Source: Avibacterium sp. 21-586 (GTDB lineage: Bacteria; Pseudomonadota; Gammaproteobacteria; Enterobacterales; Pasteurellaceae). From it: a DNA stretch of 64,000 bases. This document shows positions 45,674 through 56,799 of the stretch, one piece after another. Made by a program: the position numbers and the translations under genes. Location: NCBI RefSeq assembly GCF_026226775.1, contig NZ_JAKKOD010000002.1:320501-384500 (forward strand), read 5' to 3'. Each line of letters begins with the position of its first letter. Within the stretch, counting starts at the first letter, position 1. The notes beneath the pieces are model-generated. The model saw only the letters and a program-made list of their open reading frames with translations, was not told the origin of the DNA and did not search any database.

Positions 45674-45960
45674 TTTACTCTCTGTTTTTAATTTAAAGGG
45701 CCAAATCTAAATTGGAAGCTAAGTATAACCGCACTTTATTCATCTTTCAAAGAAAGTCTGCTAAATTTCTAGTTTGTAATGATGGTATTTATTTTAAATC
45801 AATCAATAGATAAAAACAGTTATATCTTATATAGCGATTATTCTAGTTTATTGCTATTATTATTTCCCTATTCAATAAGAGGTTATTTTCTTTTTTTATC
45901 ATCTATTTTCTTTTTTAAAGAGAAATATAGGTGAGACATACTTTTATAAGAGGTTAGATT

Positions 45961-47274
45961 ATGTTTTTTATCCAATTTGCCATTGTTTTAGTGTGCATTT
46001 TGATTGGTGCCCGTATTGGTGGTATCGGTTTAGGGGTAATGGGGGGCGTAGGGCTTGCCATTCTCTCTTTCGGTTTTGGTTTACAACCAGCAGGTTTGCC
46101 AATTGATGTAATGTTTATGATTATGGCGGTAGTTTCTGCCGCTGCAGCAATGCAAGCTGCAGGTGGACTAGATTATATGATCAAAATTGCTACCAACATT
46201 TTGCGTAAACACCCCAAATATATCACCTTTATTGCACCAGCGGTAACGTGGACATTTACCGTATTAGCAGGCACAGGTCACGTTGCTTACTCTGTATTGC
46301 CTGTCATTGCTGAAGTAAGTCGCCACAATGGTGTGCGTCCTGAGCGCCCACTTTCAATGGCAGTAATTGCTTCACAATTTGCAATTGTTGCCAGCCCAAT
46401 TGCGGCGGCAGTAGTTGCTGTGGTGGCTTTCTTAGAGCCTCAAGGTATTCATCTCGGCGATGTGTTAATGGTAACAATACCATCAACCATCTTAGGCTTA
46501 GCTTTTGCTTGTGTATTTGTCAATAAAATGGGTAAAGAATTAAAAGATGACCCAAATTATCAACGCTTATTACAAGATCCAGACTATGTAAAAGAAAATC
46601 ATACAGACGTAACTCCAGACAATATTCAATTAAAACCAACTGCGAAATTGTCTGTAGGATTATTCCTGTTTGGTGCCTTACTTGTGGTGTTAATGGGGGC
46701 GTTCCCAAGCTTACGCCCAGCCTTTGATGGTAAAGCCATGGGAATGGCACACACTATTGAAATCGTAATGCTTACGGTGGGGGCATTAATCATCTTAACT
46801 TGTAAGCCAAACGGCAACGCCATTACACAGGGATCAGTATTTCACGCGGGTATGCGTGCGGTAATCGCAATTTTCGGTATTGCATGGTTAGGCGATACCT
46901 TAATGCAAGCTCATATAGCTGAAGTAAAGGAAAGTGTAAAAGTTCTTGTCGAAACAGCACCTTGGACGTTTGCAATCGCATTATTTTTACTGTCTGTTTT
47001 AGTAAATAGCCAAGGGGCGACCGTTGCAACTTTATTCCCTCTCGGTATTGCATTGGGCATTCCCGCTCCAGTGTTAATCGGGGTATTTGTGGCCGTAAAT
47101 GGTTACTTCTTCATTCCAAACTACGGTCCAATCATTGCTTCCATTGATTTTGATACTACCGGCACAACACGCATTGGTAAATTTATCTTTAACCACAGCT
47201 TTATGTTGCCAGGCTTATTGAGTATGGCGTTCAGCCTTGCCTTTGGCTTATTATTCGCCAATATTCTGCTGTAA
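45961..47274 (+). CDS. dcuB: Anaerobic C4-dicarboxylate transporter (Dcu family)
   Basis: This 437-residue polytopic transporter of the Dcu family exchanges fumarate and succinate during anaerobic growth. Recognisable blocks are [55 protein letters not shown] and [18 protein letters not shown]. The sequence is intermediate between DcuA and DcuB, and the symbol follows usual Haemophilus naming. A 287-bp AT-rich upstream gap may contain a weak FNR-like site near 45,789-45,802. Confidence 0.85.
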   Translation: MFFIQFAIVLVCILIGARIGGIGLGVMGGVGLAILSFGFGLQPAGLPIDVMFMIMAVVSAAAAMQAAGGLDYMIKIATNILRKHPKYITFIAPAVTWTFTVLAGTGHVAYSVLPVIAEVSRHNGVRPERPLSMAVIASQFAIVASPIAAAVVAVVAFLEPQGIHLGDVLMVTIPSTILGLAFACVFVNKMGKELKDDPNYQRLLQDPDYVKENHTDVTPDNIQLKPTAKLSVGLFLFGALLVVLMGAFPSLRPAFDGKAMGMAHTIEIVMLTVGALIILTCKPNGNAITQGSVFHAGMRAVIAIFGIAWLGDTLMQAHIAEVKESVKVLVETAPWTFAIALFLLSVLVNSQGATVATLFPLGIALGIPAPVLIGVFVAVNGYFFIPNYGPIIASIDFDTTGTTRIGKFIFNHSFMLPGLLSMAFSLAFGLLFANILL

Positions 47275-47296
47275 TTTTTACCGCACTTTATCTCTC

Positions 47297-47324
47297 AACT
47301 GGGGGCATTGCTCCCAGTTTTTTT
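47297..47324 (+). terminator. Intrinsic terminator of the Dcu gene
   Basis: AACTGGG pairs with CCCAGTT (47,297-47,319), followed by a run of T. Confidence 0.85.
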
Positions 47325-47417
47325 ATGCCTGCATTCTTATATAAAAAGTTAGCTATGGCATTCCTAGCCAAACTTCCGCATAATATTGCTACCGGATAGA
47401 ACAAAAGGAAAATAACA

Positions 47418-48086
47418 ATGACTATTTCAAAACAACAAATTCTTGATGCTTACCATTTCCGCCACGCGTGCAAACAATATGATCCCAGCAAGAAAATCAG
47501 TGATGAAGATTTTCGTTTTATCCTTGAAACCGCCCGTCTTTCACCGAGCTCATTCGGTTTTGAGCCGTGGAAATTCTTAGTCATTGAAAATCAGCATATT
47601 AAAGAATTAATTCGTGATAACGCTTGGGGTGCGAAAGATAAGATTATGGATTGTAGCCATTTTGTAGTGATTTTGGTTCGCCAACCACAAACCCTTTTAG
47701 CTGATGGCGAATACGTTCCGCATATTATGCGTGATGTGCATCATATCCCTGAAGATGCACTCAAACTGCGTCAAGGTTTCTACCGCAACTTCACCGAAAA
47801 AGATTTTGCCCTAACTGAAAACCCTGTGGCGTTTTACAACTGGGCGTGCCGCCAAAGTTATATCGCATTGGGCAATATGCTCACCAGCGCTGCAATGATC
47901 GGCATTGACAGCACACCGATTGAAGGCTTCCCACTGGAAAAAATGAATGATTTATTGGTGGCAGAAGGCTTATACAACTCAGACGAATACAAACTCAGCG
48001 TAATGGCAGCCTTTGGCTACCGCCTAAACGAACCAAGAGAAAAAACACGTCAAGCCTTTGATAACGTGGTGGAATGGGTGAAGTAA
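47418..48086 (+). CDS. NAD(P)H-dependent nitroreductase (NfsB-like)
   Basis: This 222-residue FMN nitroreductase of the NfsB type has the N-terminal phosphate-binding HFRHACKQYDPSKKI. It also has LSPSSFGFEPWKFLVI and the C-terminal AAFGYRLNEPREKTR. It reduces nitroaromatics or quinones and acts in the cytosol. It has its own ribosome binding site (AAAGGA) and follows the Dcu terminator. An uptake signal lies just after the stop. Confidence 0.88.
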   Translation: MTISKQQILDAYHFRHACKQYDPSKKISDEDFRFILETARLSPSSFGFEPWKFLVIENQHIKELIRDNAWGAKDKIMDCSHFVVILVRQPQTLLADGEYVPHIMRDVHHIPEDALKLRQGFYRNFTEKDFALTENPVAFYNWACRQSYIALGNMLTSAAMIGIDSTPIEGFPLEKMNDLLVAEGLYNSDEYKLSVMAAFGYRLNEPREKTRQAFDNVVEWVK

Positions 48087-48182
48087 AAATCCCCAAAAAT
48101 CGCACCGCACTTTAGGTTTCGCAAAGACAAAGTGCAGTGTAAATTTCTCAACTTTTATTTTCTAAAAAATCTCGGAACAATT

Positions 48183-48644
48183 ATGTTAATTTCATTTATC
48201 CTTATCGCACTATGCGCCGGTGTTGCCCTTGCCACGCAAGCCGCCATTAACAGCCAACTTGCCGGTTCATTAATGGGGCAACCTGTTGTTGCCGCCTTAA
48301 TTTCCTTCGCAACAGGAACATTACTGCTCTTTTTCATCTGCTGGTGGAAAGCCGATCTTTTCACGGCTTTGCAACAAGTGCCAAAACAACCGTTATGGAA
48401 ACTGATTGGTGGGCCTCTTGGTGCATTAGTGGTATTTACTACTATCTTTCTTGCACCGAAAATGGGCGTAACTAATATGCTATTTTTTATTATTGTAGGG
48501 CAACTTATCGCCGCTGCAATCATTGACCATTTTGGTTTAATCGGAATGGCTATTCGTCCAATTCAAATCTGGCAACTCATTGGCTTTGTATTTATGGGAT
48601 TAGGTTTAGTACTGTTTTTCTTTGGTAAGAGATTATTTGGTTAG
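48183..48644 (+). CDS. DUF606 family membrane protein
   Basis: This integral membrane protein of about 153 residues has five hydrophobic helices and belongs to DUF606, short transporters related to the drug/metabolite superfamily. The first helix is ISFILIALCAGVALATQAAINSQLAG, with a conserved Asn/Gln pair. I start at the ATG at 48,183. A longer frame from 48,132 adds a Phe/Lys-rich extension. Substrate unknown. Confidence 0.8.
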   Translation: MLISFILIALCAGVALATQAAINSQLAGSLMGQPVVAALISFATGTLLLFFICWWKADLFTALQQVPKQPLWKLIGGPLGALVVFTTIFLAPKMGVTNMLFFIIVGQLIAAAIIDHFGLIGMAIRPIQIWQLIGFVFMGLGLVLFFFGKRLFG

Positions 48645-48704
48645 ATTTTAATGCCTTTTTTATGTTAGAAAGAGTAGCTGAACCTTGCTTAAGCTTCTAT
48701 TTAT

Positions 48705-48722
48705 AGCGGACCTAAGTCCGCT
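48705..48722. terminator. Hairpin between DUF606 gene and pssA
   Basis: AGCGGAC and GTCCGCT flank a CTAA loop in the gap between two convergent genes. There is no adjacent T run, so bidirectional terminator function is likely but not certain. Confidence 0.6.
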
Positions 48723-48742
48723 CTAGCGTTATAGCAGAAATA

Positions 48743-50107
48743 TTACAAAATCATCTTCACCAATTTATCCGCGTTAATGCGGGCGAATTTTTTCAGGAGC
48801 TTTTGTACAGATTCTGGGTATTGTGAGAGTTCGTCCAGTTCCGTGTAGTGTTTTAGCAGGGTGGTGTGTTGGCGGATACGGCCTAACTCTTGTTGCACTT
48901 GCGGTTGCAGTTGTTGGATTGGGTCTTGAATGAGCAAGCCATTTTCTGCATCTAAACGCCAAGCGCGTGGGTTGAGATTGTTGCCTGTTAATAAAATATG
49001 GCTATCATCCACCCACACGCCTTTTAGGTGATAGCTGTTATCGCCGTCTTTCCAAGTGCGAATGACAAGCTGACCTTGATTAATTTGGGGTTCAAATTTT
49101 TGGCTGAAACGGCGTAAATTACTTTCATATAAATAAGGTAGTGCACCTACCATTTTGAAAGGTTGTGAAGGGGGTATGTAAAAATCGTTGGCGGTTTTGT
49201 CGCCCACGATAATTTCAATATGCTTGCCTTTTTGTAATAAACGGCGGATTTTTTGTTGTAATGGACGTGGAAAATTAAAATATGGTGTACAGATCACCAA
49301 TTTTTCTTGCACGATCTGGAAAAGATCTTCAATTGTACGATTAAGCAGGTTTGCACCACCGCCTAAGCCAAAAAGTGGGGTGATTTTTAAGCGAGAATTT
49401 TCTTCGTTCCCAAACTTATATTGCCCATCCGCAGCCAAGCCTTTACGGAAAGCGCGAATATGCTGACGAATTTCTTTTGTTTTTGGGCGATTAGAACTAT
49501 CTAACGGTAGCACCGCTTGATTGCTCAGTAAATACTGCTGCAGGAAATTCACCATTGAATCCGCAAGGGCTGAATGAGTGATTTTGTGATAACGATCGTA
49601 ACGGTATTTTTCATTTTGTTGCAAATACACATTATTAATGCTCGCCCCACTGTATAACAAGGTATCATCAAAAATAAAGCCTTTAATATGCAACACGCCA
49701 AATACTTCGCGCGTATTTACTGGCACACCGAAAAACAAATGGGCGTGTTCACTATATTGATGAATAGCACGTTGTTCGCAGTACCAATCGGCGTTGGTAG
49801 CAGATTTTTCTGCGCCAAGCAAATTACGTTGTGCGCGATGCCAATCGACAAAAATTTTCACCTCAAGCTCAGGATTACGTTTTTTGGCGGCAAAAACTTC
49901 ATTTAAAATTTCTAGCCCCGCTTCATCATTTTGCCAATAAAGTGCGGTGATATAAATGCGTGTTTTTGCTTCACGAATCAGCTGGATAATTTGTTGCTTA
50001 AATTCCGCAGGGTGATGAAGAAAATCAATTTGCGATGGTTGTAGTGCCAAACTCGGTAAAGCTTGCAAATTTTCTTCAGCCCTTTTCGTTTTATTTATCA
50101 ACATCAT
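48743..50107 (-). CDS. pssA: CDP-diacylglycerol-serine O-phosphatidyltransferase
   Basis: This 454-residue phosphatidylserine synthase is of the phospholipase D superfamily. It has two HKD-type motifs: HIKGFIFDDTLLYSGASINN (about 138-157) and HLKGVWVDDSHILLTGNNLN (about 354-373). It makes phosphatidylserine at the cytoplasmic membrane. It diverges from a TrmH-family methylase gene, an arrangement I recall from H. influenzae. ATGATG at the start leaves a one-codon ambiguity. Confidence 0.94.
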   Translation of the reverse strand: MMLINKTKRAEENLQALPSLALQPSQIDFLHHPAEFKQQIIQLIREAKTRIYITALYWQNDEAGLEILNEVFAAKKRNPELEVKIFVDWHRAQRNLLGAEKSATNADWYCEQRAIHQYSEHAHLFFGVPVNTREVFGVLHIKGFIFDDTLLYSGASINNVYLQQNEKYRYDRYHKITHSALADSMVNFLQQYLLSNQAVLPLDSSNRPKTKEIRQHIRAFRKGLAADGQYKFGNEENSRLKITPLFGLGGGANLLNRTIEDLFQIVQEKLVICTPYFNFPRPLQQKIRRLLQKGKHIEIIVGDKTANDFYIPPSQPFKMVGALPYLYESNLRRFSQKFEPQINQGQLVIRTWKDGDNSYHLKGVWVDDSHILLTGNNLNPRAWRLDAENGLLIQDPIQQLQPQVQQELGRIRQHTTLLKHYTELDELSQYPESVQKLLKKFARINADKLVKMIL

Positions 50108-50277
50108 TTTTTACTCTAATTTTGATAATCCATTTTTTGAGCCTTGTAGTTTACAATATTTACTTCTTAGCTTGGTAGAAAAAAGATATTTTTTCGCTAT
50201 AATGCATTCAATTTCTTACAAAGTGCGGTGAAAATTCGCCCACTTTTCCCATTTTTATCACAATTTGGCAATATAAA

Positions 50278-51324
50278 ATGAACGCAAAAAAACCGACTTT
50301 CCAGCAAGCAGATTCCACCAAACGTTTCAATGAGCGCTATTCTGGCGAAAAACAAGATAAAAAAGCACCGCACTTTTCCCCTCACTCTTCGCGTGGCAAA
50401 AAGGACGACAAACGCACTTTCTCGCGTGAAAGAACGCCTACAAAATCCGCTGAAAAAGTGCAACAACGCACAGAATTAATGATGGGAAATGCGCGTGGTA
50501 CAGCGAATGTGAAAGTGGTGATAAAAAGCACTGGTGTGAAAGAAAAACAGAAAAAAACAGGGCCACTTTCCCCACGTGCGCCAGAAAAAATTAAGAAAAA
50601 TCGCGCAGAAGAAATGAAAGTGTATGGCGAAAATACTTGCCTTGCGTTATTTACAGAGCGCCCAGAAAGCATTGTTCGCGTGTGGACAACCGTGGAAATG
50701 GCGCACCGTGTGGGCGAGTTATTTAGCTATTTAGCGGCGAATAAAAAAGTCTATCACGTTGTCGATAGCAAAGAGCTTGCACTTGTGAGCGGCACAGAAC
50801 ATCATAACGGCATTTGTATGTTGGTGAAAAAGCCACGTCATTTTACGTTGAACGGTTATTTGGATATTCCGCGTGAAAAAGATGCGTTGATCTTACTTGA
50901 TAATGTGCATAACGCCCATAATATTGGCGGGATCGTGCGAACTTGTGCAGTTTATGGCGTGAAAGGTTTAGTGTTAAGTGAAGCAGATTTGCTAAATTCT
51001 GCCGCAGCAATGCGTGTGGCAGAAGGCGGCGTGGAATATGTGCATACTTTGCTTGCCGACAGCAGTGAGTGGGCGTTAGAAAAATTGCGTGAGAAAGGCT
51101 ATCAAATCATACATTTAAGCCAAAGCAAGCAAGCCAAGCCTTTCGCTCAGCTGAAATTAAGTGATAAAGTGGTCCTTGTTTTAAGCGAAAGTGCGGGTGA
51201 AAATTTGGCAAAAAATCACGATGAAGTAGTGAATTTGTCCCTTGCCAATCCGCTGAAAGCGGGCTTGAATGTTGCGGTGGCAGCGGGCGTGCTATTGGCA
51301 AAATGGGTGGAGAAAACCCTTTAA
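50278..51324 (+). CDS. TrmH/SpoU-family RNA 2'-O-methyltransferase
   Basis: This 348-residue protein has a basic, disordered N-terminal region (1 to about 100, rich in Lys, Arg, Ser) and a SpoU methyltransferase domain. The domain motifs are LLDNVHNAHNIGGIVRTCAVYGV, VVLVLSESAGENL and LSLANPLKAGLNVAVAAGVLL. It resembles E. coli YfiF. The RNA target is unknown. An uptake signal lies just upstream and another inside the N-terminal region. Confidence 0.88.
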   Translation: MNAKKPTFQQADSTKRFNERYSGEKQDKKAPHFSPHSSRGKKDDKRTFSRERTPTKSAEKVQQRTELMMGNARGTANVKVVIKSTGVKEKQKKTGPLSPRAPEKIKKNRAEEMKVYGENTCLALFTERPESIVRVWTTVEMAHRVGELFSYLAANKKVYHVVDSKELALVSGTEHHNGICMLVKKPRHFTLNGYLDIPREKDALILLDNVHNAHNIGGIVRTCAVYGVKGLVLSEADLLNSAAAMRVAEGGVEYVHTLLADSSEWALEKLREKGYQIIHLSQSKQAKPFAQLKLSDKVVLVLSESAGENLAKNHDEVVNLSLANPLKAGLNVAVAAGVLLAKWVEKTL

Positions 51325-51328
51325 ATCG

Positions 51329-52403
<1,075 letters not shown>

Positions 52404-52561
52404 AGGAATTTGGCTCGATTTAGCGTGTTGAAAGATCTATTATTTTTGAGAATGAAAAAAATCCCGCGGATAATTTGATCTAAACCAGTTACAATCTAGC
52501 TTGAACTAGGTATAATGCAAGCAGTTCTATTTATTTTTAAACTATATAAAGAGGGTAAATT

Positions 52562-53731
52562 ATGTCAGTAATTAAAATGACCGACCTAGATTTAGCAGGT
52601 AAACGTGTATTTATTCGTGCAGACCTGAATGTACCTGTAAAAGATGGTAAAGTAACGTCTGATGCACGTATTCAAGCAACCATTCCAACCTTAAAACTTG
52701 CCCTTGAAAAAGGTGCGAAAGTGATGGTTACCTCTCACTTAGGTCGTCCAACAGAAGGCGAATTTAAACCTGAAGATTCCCTCCAGCCGGTGGTCAATTA
52801 TTTAAAAGACGCAGGTTTTAACGTGCGTTTAGCGCAGGATTATTTAGATGGCGTAGAAGTCAATGATGGTGAAATCGTTGTGCTTGAAAACGTACGTATC
52901 AACAAAGGCGAAAAGAAAAACGATCCAGAATTAGGTAAAAAATACGCCGCACTTTGCGATGTCTTTGTGATGGATGCGTTTGGTACCGCACACCGTGCGC
53001 AAGCGTCAACCCATGGCGTGGCAGAATTTGCCCCAATCGCTTGTGCAGGCCCATTATTAGCAGCGGAATTAGATGCCTTAGGCAAAGCATTAAAAGAGCC
53101 ACAACGTCCAATGTTAGCTATTGTAGGTGGTTCAAAAGTATCAACCAAATTAACTGTGTTAGATTCTCTTTCTAAAGTAGCAGATCAACTGATCGTCGGT
53201 GGCGGTATTGCCAACACCTTTATCGCTGCAGAAGGCAAAGATGTGGGTAAATCTTTATACGAAGCAGATTTAATCCCTGAAGCGCAACGCTTAGCGAAAG
53301 CAACACAAATCCCAGTGCCAACAGATGTGCGTGTAGGCTTAGAATTCTCTGAAACCGCGCCGGCGGTTGAAAAATCTGTTGATGATATTAAAGCGGATGA
53401 GTCTATTTTTGATATTGGTGAAAAATCAGCGGAAGAATTAGCGAAAATCATTAGAAGTGCAAAAACCATTCTTTGGAATGGGCCAGTGGGCGTGTTTGAA
53501 TTCCCTAACTTCCGTAATGGTACAAAAGTAGTGGCAGATGCCATTGTGGAAGCAACACAAAACGGTGCGTTCTCTATAGCGGGAGGTGGTGATACCCTTG
53601 CAGCGATCGATTTATTCGGTATCAAAGATAAAATCTCTTACATTTCAACCGGTGGCGGTGCATTCTTAGAATTCGTAGAAGGCAAAGTGTTACCAGCCGT
53701 TGAAATTTTAGAAAAACGTGCGAAAAACTAA
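52562..53731 (+). CDS. pgk: Phosphoglycerate kinase
   Basis: This 389-residue glycolytic enzyme transfers phosphate between 1,3-bisphosphoglycerate and ADP. The conserved [13 protein letters not shown] is at about 19-31, and SHLGRP, VLENVRI and the ATP site [10 protein letters not shown] are present. Length matches E. coli Pgk (387). It is followed by fba after 80 bp, so the pair may be co-transcribed. Confidence 0.97.
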   Translation: MSVIKMTDLDLAGKRVFIRADLNVPVKDGKVTSDARIQATIPTLKLALEKGAKVMVTSHLGRPTEGEFKPEDSLQPVVNYLKDAGFNVRLAQDYLDGVEVNDGEIVVLENVRINKGEKKNDPELGKKYAALCDVFVMDAFGTAHRAQASTHGVAEFAPIACAGPLLAAELDALGKALKEPQRPMLAIVGGSKVSTKLTVLDSLSKVADQLIVGGGIANTFIAAEGKDVGKSLYEADLIPEAQRLAKATQIPVPTDVRVGLEFSETAPAVEKSVDDIKADESIFDIGEKSAEELAKIIRSAKTILWNGPVGVFEFPNFRNGTKVVADAIVEATQNGAFSIAGGGDTLAAIDLFGIKDKISYISTGGGAFLEFVEGKVLPAVEILEKRAKN

Positions 53732-53811
53732 TTAAATGATGTTGGGCGTGGTTAACTAGTGCGCCCTTTTTATACGGAAAACCTCTTAACATAACAATAG
53801 GAAACAGAAAA

Positions 53812-54891
53812 ATGGCAAAATTATTAGACATTGTGAAACCAGGTGTTGTGACTGGTGATGATGTTCAAAAAATCTTTAACTATGCAAAAGAGCACAACTT
53901 CGCTCTTCCTGCAGTAAACTGTGTGGGTACAGATTCCGTCAATGCTGTATTAGAAACCGCAGCACGTGTTAAAGCACCAGTAATTATTCAATTCTCTAAC
54001 GGTGGTGCACAATTCTATGCTGGAAAGGGGATTAAACCGACAACTGGTGCTCGTCCTGATGTATTAGGTGCTGTAGCAGGTGCAAAACATGTACATGAAT
54101 TAGCTGAAGAATATGGTGTACCAGTTATCCTGCATACTGATCATGCTGCAAAAAAATTGTTACCTTGGATTGACGGTTTATTAGATGCTGGTGAAAAACA
54201 CTTTGCACAGACGGGTAAACCGCTTTTTTCATCTCATATGATCGATCTCTCTGAAGAGCCAATGGAAGAAAATATGGCTATCTGTCGTGAATACCTTGCG
54301 CGTATGAGCAAAATGGGAATGACCCTTGAAATTGAAATCGGTATCACAGGTGGTGAAGAAGACGGCGTAGATAACTCTGATGTTGATGAATCTCGTTTAT
54401 ATACCCAACCTGAAGACGTGCTTTACGTTTACGATCAATTAAACCCAGTAAGTCCACGTTTCACCATTGCTGCGGCATTTGGTAACGTGCACGGTGTTTA
54501 CAAACCAGGTAACGTGAAATTAAAACCTTCAATTTTAGGTGCTTCGCAAGAATTTGTTTCTAAAGAGCGCGGTCTTCCACCAAAATCATTAGATTTCGTT
54601 TTCCACGGCGGTTCAGGTTCATCAACTGAAGAAATCCGTGAAGCAATCAGCTACGGCGCAGTGAAAATGAACATTGATACAGATACACAATGGGCAGCTT
54701 GGGAAGGTATCTTAAACTTCTATAAAGCCAACGAAGCTTATCTTCAAGGTCAGCTTGGTAACCCAGAGGGTGAAGACGCACCAAACAAAAAATACTACGA
54801 TCCACGTGTTTGGTTACGCAAATCTGAAGAATCAATGTCTAAACGCTTAGAAAAATCTTTCCAAGATTTAAACTGCGTTGATGTGTTATAA
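53812..54891 (+). CDS. fba: Class II fructose-1,6-bisphosphate aldolase
   Basis: This 359-residue zinc-dependent aldolase has HTDHAAKKLLPWIDGLLDAG (zinc His and catalytic Asp) near 107-126, the ELEIE-like TLEIEIGITGGEEDGV, and the glycine-rich FHGGSGSS. It is a glycolytic enzyme. It is followed by an inverted uptake-signal terminator. Confidence 0.97.
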   Translation: MAKLLDIVKPGVVTGDDVQKIFNYAKEHNFALPAVNCVGTDSVNAVLETAARVKAPVIIQFSNGGAQFYAGKGIKPTTGARPDVLGAVAGAKHVHELAEEYGVPVILHTDHAAKKLLPWIDGLLDAGEKHFAQTGKPLFSSHMIDLSEEPMEENMAICREYLARMSKMGMTLEIEIGITGGEEDGVDNSDVDESRLYTQPEDVLYVYDQLNPVSPRFTIAAAFGNVHGVYKPGNVKLKPSILGASQEFVSKERGLPPKSLDFVFHGGSGSSTEEIREAISYGAVKMNIDTDTQWAAWEGILNFYKANEAYLQGQLGNPEGEDAPNKKYYDPRVWLRKSEESMSKRLEKSFQDLNCVDVL

Positions 54892-54912
54892 GAAAATATT
54901 ATGAGAATACTA

Positions 54913-54950
54913 ACCGCACTTTACAGAATTATAAGTGCGGTTATTTTTTT
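54913..54950 (+). terminator. Inverted uptake-signal pair terminating fba
   Basis: ACCGCACTT (54,913-54,921) pairs with AAGTGCGGT (54,933-54,941) and is followed by seven T. It is a clear terminator built from two uptake signals. Confidence 0.9.
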
Positions 54951-54973
54951 ATGTATTCTAGTGATAAGGCTAG

Positions 54974-55729
54974 TTATTTTTGGCTACATAAGGCAATAAA
55001 GTACAGTTGTTTATTTGGATCATTGAAAACCTTGAACATTTTTTTAAATGTTGGGCGGTTTTCTGCTTTTAACGCATTGCGGATAATTTTCGCTGTACCT
55101 AATATGCCTTCGTCATAAATCATTCCCGTTGGCGAGAGCAACGTCATATCCCCTGAATAGGTTTCTACGTTGCGGAATCCAGCATCTAAGAAAACGGATT
55201 TCCAACCCTGTTTGCTTAATGGTGTAACGGTAACGTTAATGGCATCGCGTAGCTGTTGGATTACTTCTTCCGCATTGTCTGTGGTGAGCATTACATCGTG
55301 AGTGAGCAAAAAACCGTTGGGTTTGAGAACGCGATAATATTCGCGAACTGCTTTGATTTTCGCTTCAACAGGCAACATCGTGAGCATTGCTTCATTAATC
55401 ACAATATCAAAGCTATTATCGGCAAACGGCAATTTCATTGCATTGGCACGTTGAACGTGAATTTTATCTTGTAGCCCTTTTTCAGCGATATTTTTTCTTG
55501 CTTTCTCTAAGGCATTTTCATCAAGATCCACGCCTTCGATATGACAGCCGAATTTGCTGGCTAGATCAATGGCGGTTGTGCCCATATTACACGCCACTTC
55601 TAACACTTTTTTATTGGCGTTGAAATCGCCGTTAGCAATCAGCCATTCTGTAGCTTTACGACCACCAGGGCGTAAGCGAGTTTTGCCTAATCGAGCAAGA
55701 AAATTATGTCCCATTTCTTCTTTTTTCAT
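54974..55729 (-). CDS. Class I SAM-dependent methyltransferase
   Basis: This 251-residue methyltransferase has motif I VLEVACNMGTTAIDLA at about 40-55, the acidic GVDLDENALEKA and the post-motif FDIVINEAML. The substrate is not evident. It has an N-terminal basic helical segment and no signal peptide. AAGGAG precedes the start. It is a single gene between convergent fba and upstream tdk. Confidence 0.85.
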   Translation of the reverse strand: MKKEEMGHNFLARLGKTRLRPGGRKATEWLIANGDFNANKKVLEVACNMGTTAIDLASKFGCHIEGVDLDENALEKARKNIAEKGLQDKIHVQRANAMKLPFADNSFDIVINEAMLTMLPVEAKIKAVREYYRVLKPNGFLLTHDVMLTTDNAEEVIQQLRDAINVTVTPLSKQGWKSVFLDAGFRNVETYSGDMTLLSPTGMIYDEGILGTAKIIRNALKAENRPTFKKMFKVFNDPNKQLYFIALCSQK

Positions 55730-55911
55730 TCTGACTCCTTATTTCAATACTTGACTCAATATATCAGCTTTTATGATGAAATAAAATTGCCTTTTATGGC
55801 TCTACGGATCGATGTGTCCGCCCGTGTCGATAGCCCAATCGGACGCACGCATAGGAACGCGCCTACATTTGCAAACGTTGAGTGAAAAGTGCGGTGCAAA
55901 AATGGTGAATG

Positions 55912-56493
55912 TTACGCCTGTTCAATTTTTTCTTTGTAATGGCGGCGACATACGGAAACGTAGTGATTATTGCCGCCAATTTGAATTTGTGCGCCGTCTT
56001 TGACAACTTTGCCTTGATCATTTAAACGCAGTACGAAATTAGCTTTGCGACCACAATGGCAGATAGTTTTTAATTCTTCCAGCTGATCGGCCCAAGCCAG
56101 TAAGTATCGGCTGCCTTCAAATAATTCTGCTTGAAAATCCGTGCGCAGGCCATAACACAGTACAGGAATGTGTAATTTATCCACCACATCACTGAGCTGA
56201 TAAACTTGCTTTTTGGTGAGAAATTGTGCTTCGTCCACCAAAATACAATGTAGTTTTTCTTGTTCAAGATGCAGCACTATTTCGGCAAAAAGATCCGTTT
56301 CTTTATGGAATAATTTCGCTTGCTGGCTAATGCCAATGCGCGAAGTCACTTTGCCCACGCCAAAGCGATCATCAATCGCTGCGGTGTAAACCAGCGTATT
56401 CATTTGCCGTTCGCGGTAGTTGTAATCCGACTGCAGCAGAGTGGTAGATTTCCCTGCATTCATCGTAGAATAGTAAAAATAAAGTTTAGCCAT
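55912..56493 (-). CDS. tdk: Thymidine kinase
   Basis: This 193-residue enzyme phosphorylates thymidine. It has the P-loop [13 protein letters not shown] (about 9-21), LVDEAQFL with the catalytic Glu region, and a zinc-ribbon with CHCGRKA and a later Cys. Length and motifs match the type II kinase. It is followed after 180 bp by the methyltransferase gene. Confidence 0.95.
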   Translation of the reverse strand: MAKLYFYYSTMNAGKSTTLLQSDYNYRERQMNTLVYTAAIDDRFGVGKVTSRIGISQQAKLFHKETDLFAEIVLHLEQEKLHCILVDEAQFLTKKQVYQLSDVVDKLHIPVLCYGLRTDFQAELFEGSRYLLAWADQLEELKTICHCGRKANFVLRLNDQGKVVKDGAQIQIGGNNHYVSVCRRHYKEKIEQA

Positions 56494-56518
56494 AGTAATT
56501 AGCCATAGTAAAGTGCGG

Positions 56519-56752
56519 TTATTTTGTTAGCCATTTCCAAATCAAGTAAAACACAAACCCAGTTAGCGGGGGCAATGTGGCGAGCATTAAAATGCCAACG
56601 GTTGTGCCTTGCCCTACCCATTGCCCTGCAAGAGTAAGGTAATCCATCACCTGTACGGTAGGGAGTTTGATCAAGGCGAAGGCGATAAGGAGAAGCATAA
56701 GAACGCAGCCGATCCCAGCTGCACGCATTGCGTTAGATTGTTGATTTTGCAT
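56519..56752 (-). CDS. Small two-helix membrane protein
   Basis: This 77-residue hypothetical protein has two hydrophobic helices (about 10-30 and 50-73) separated by a loop with [16 protein letters not shown]. It lies 25 bp before tdk and 47 bp after tsaD, on the same strand. The function is unknown. An uptake signal sits at its stop codon. Confidence 0.65.
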   Translation of the reverse strand: MQNQQSNAMRAAGIGCVLMLLLIAFALIKLPTVQVMDYLTLAGQWVGQGTTVGILMLATLPPLTGFVFYLIWKWLTK

Positions 56753-56799
56753 AAATGATCCTTGTTCTATTTCACTCAGCTTGTTTAATTTCGCCTAGC

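Noticed and set aside
45789-45802. FNR box upstream of the Dcu gene
   Set aside because: Only the right half (ATCAA) matches well. The left half differs at two of five positions, so I do not call it as a feature.
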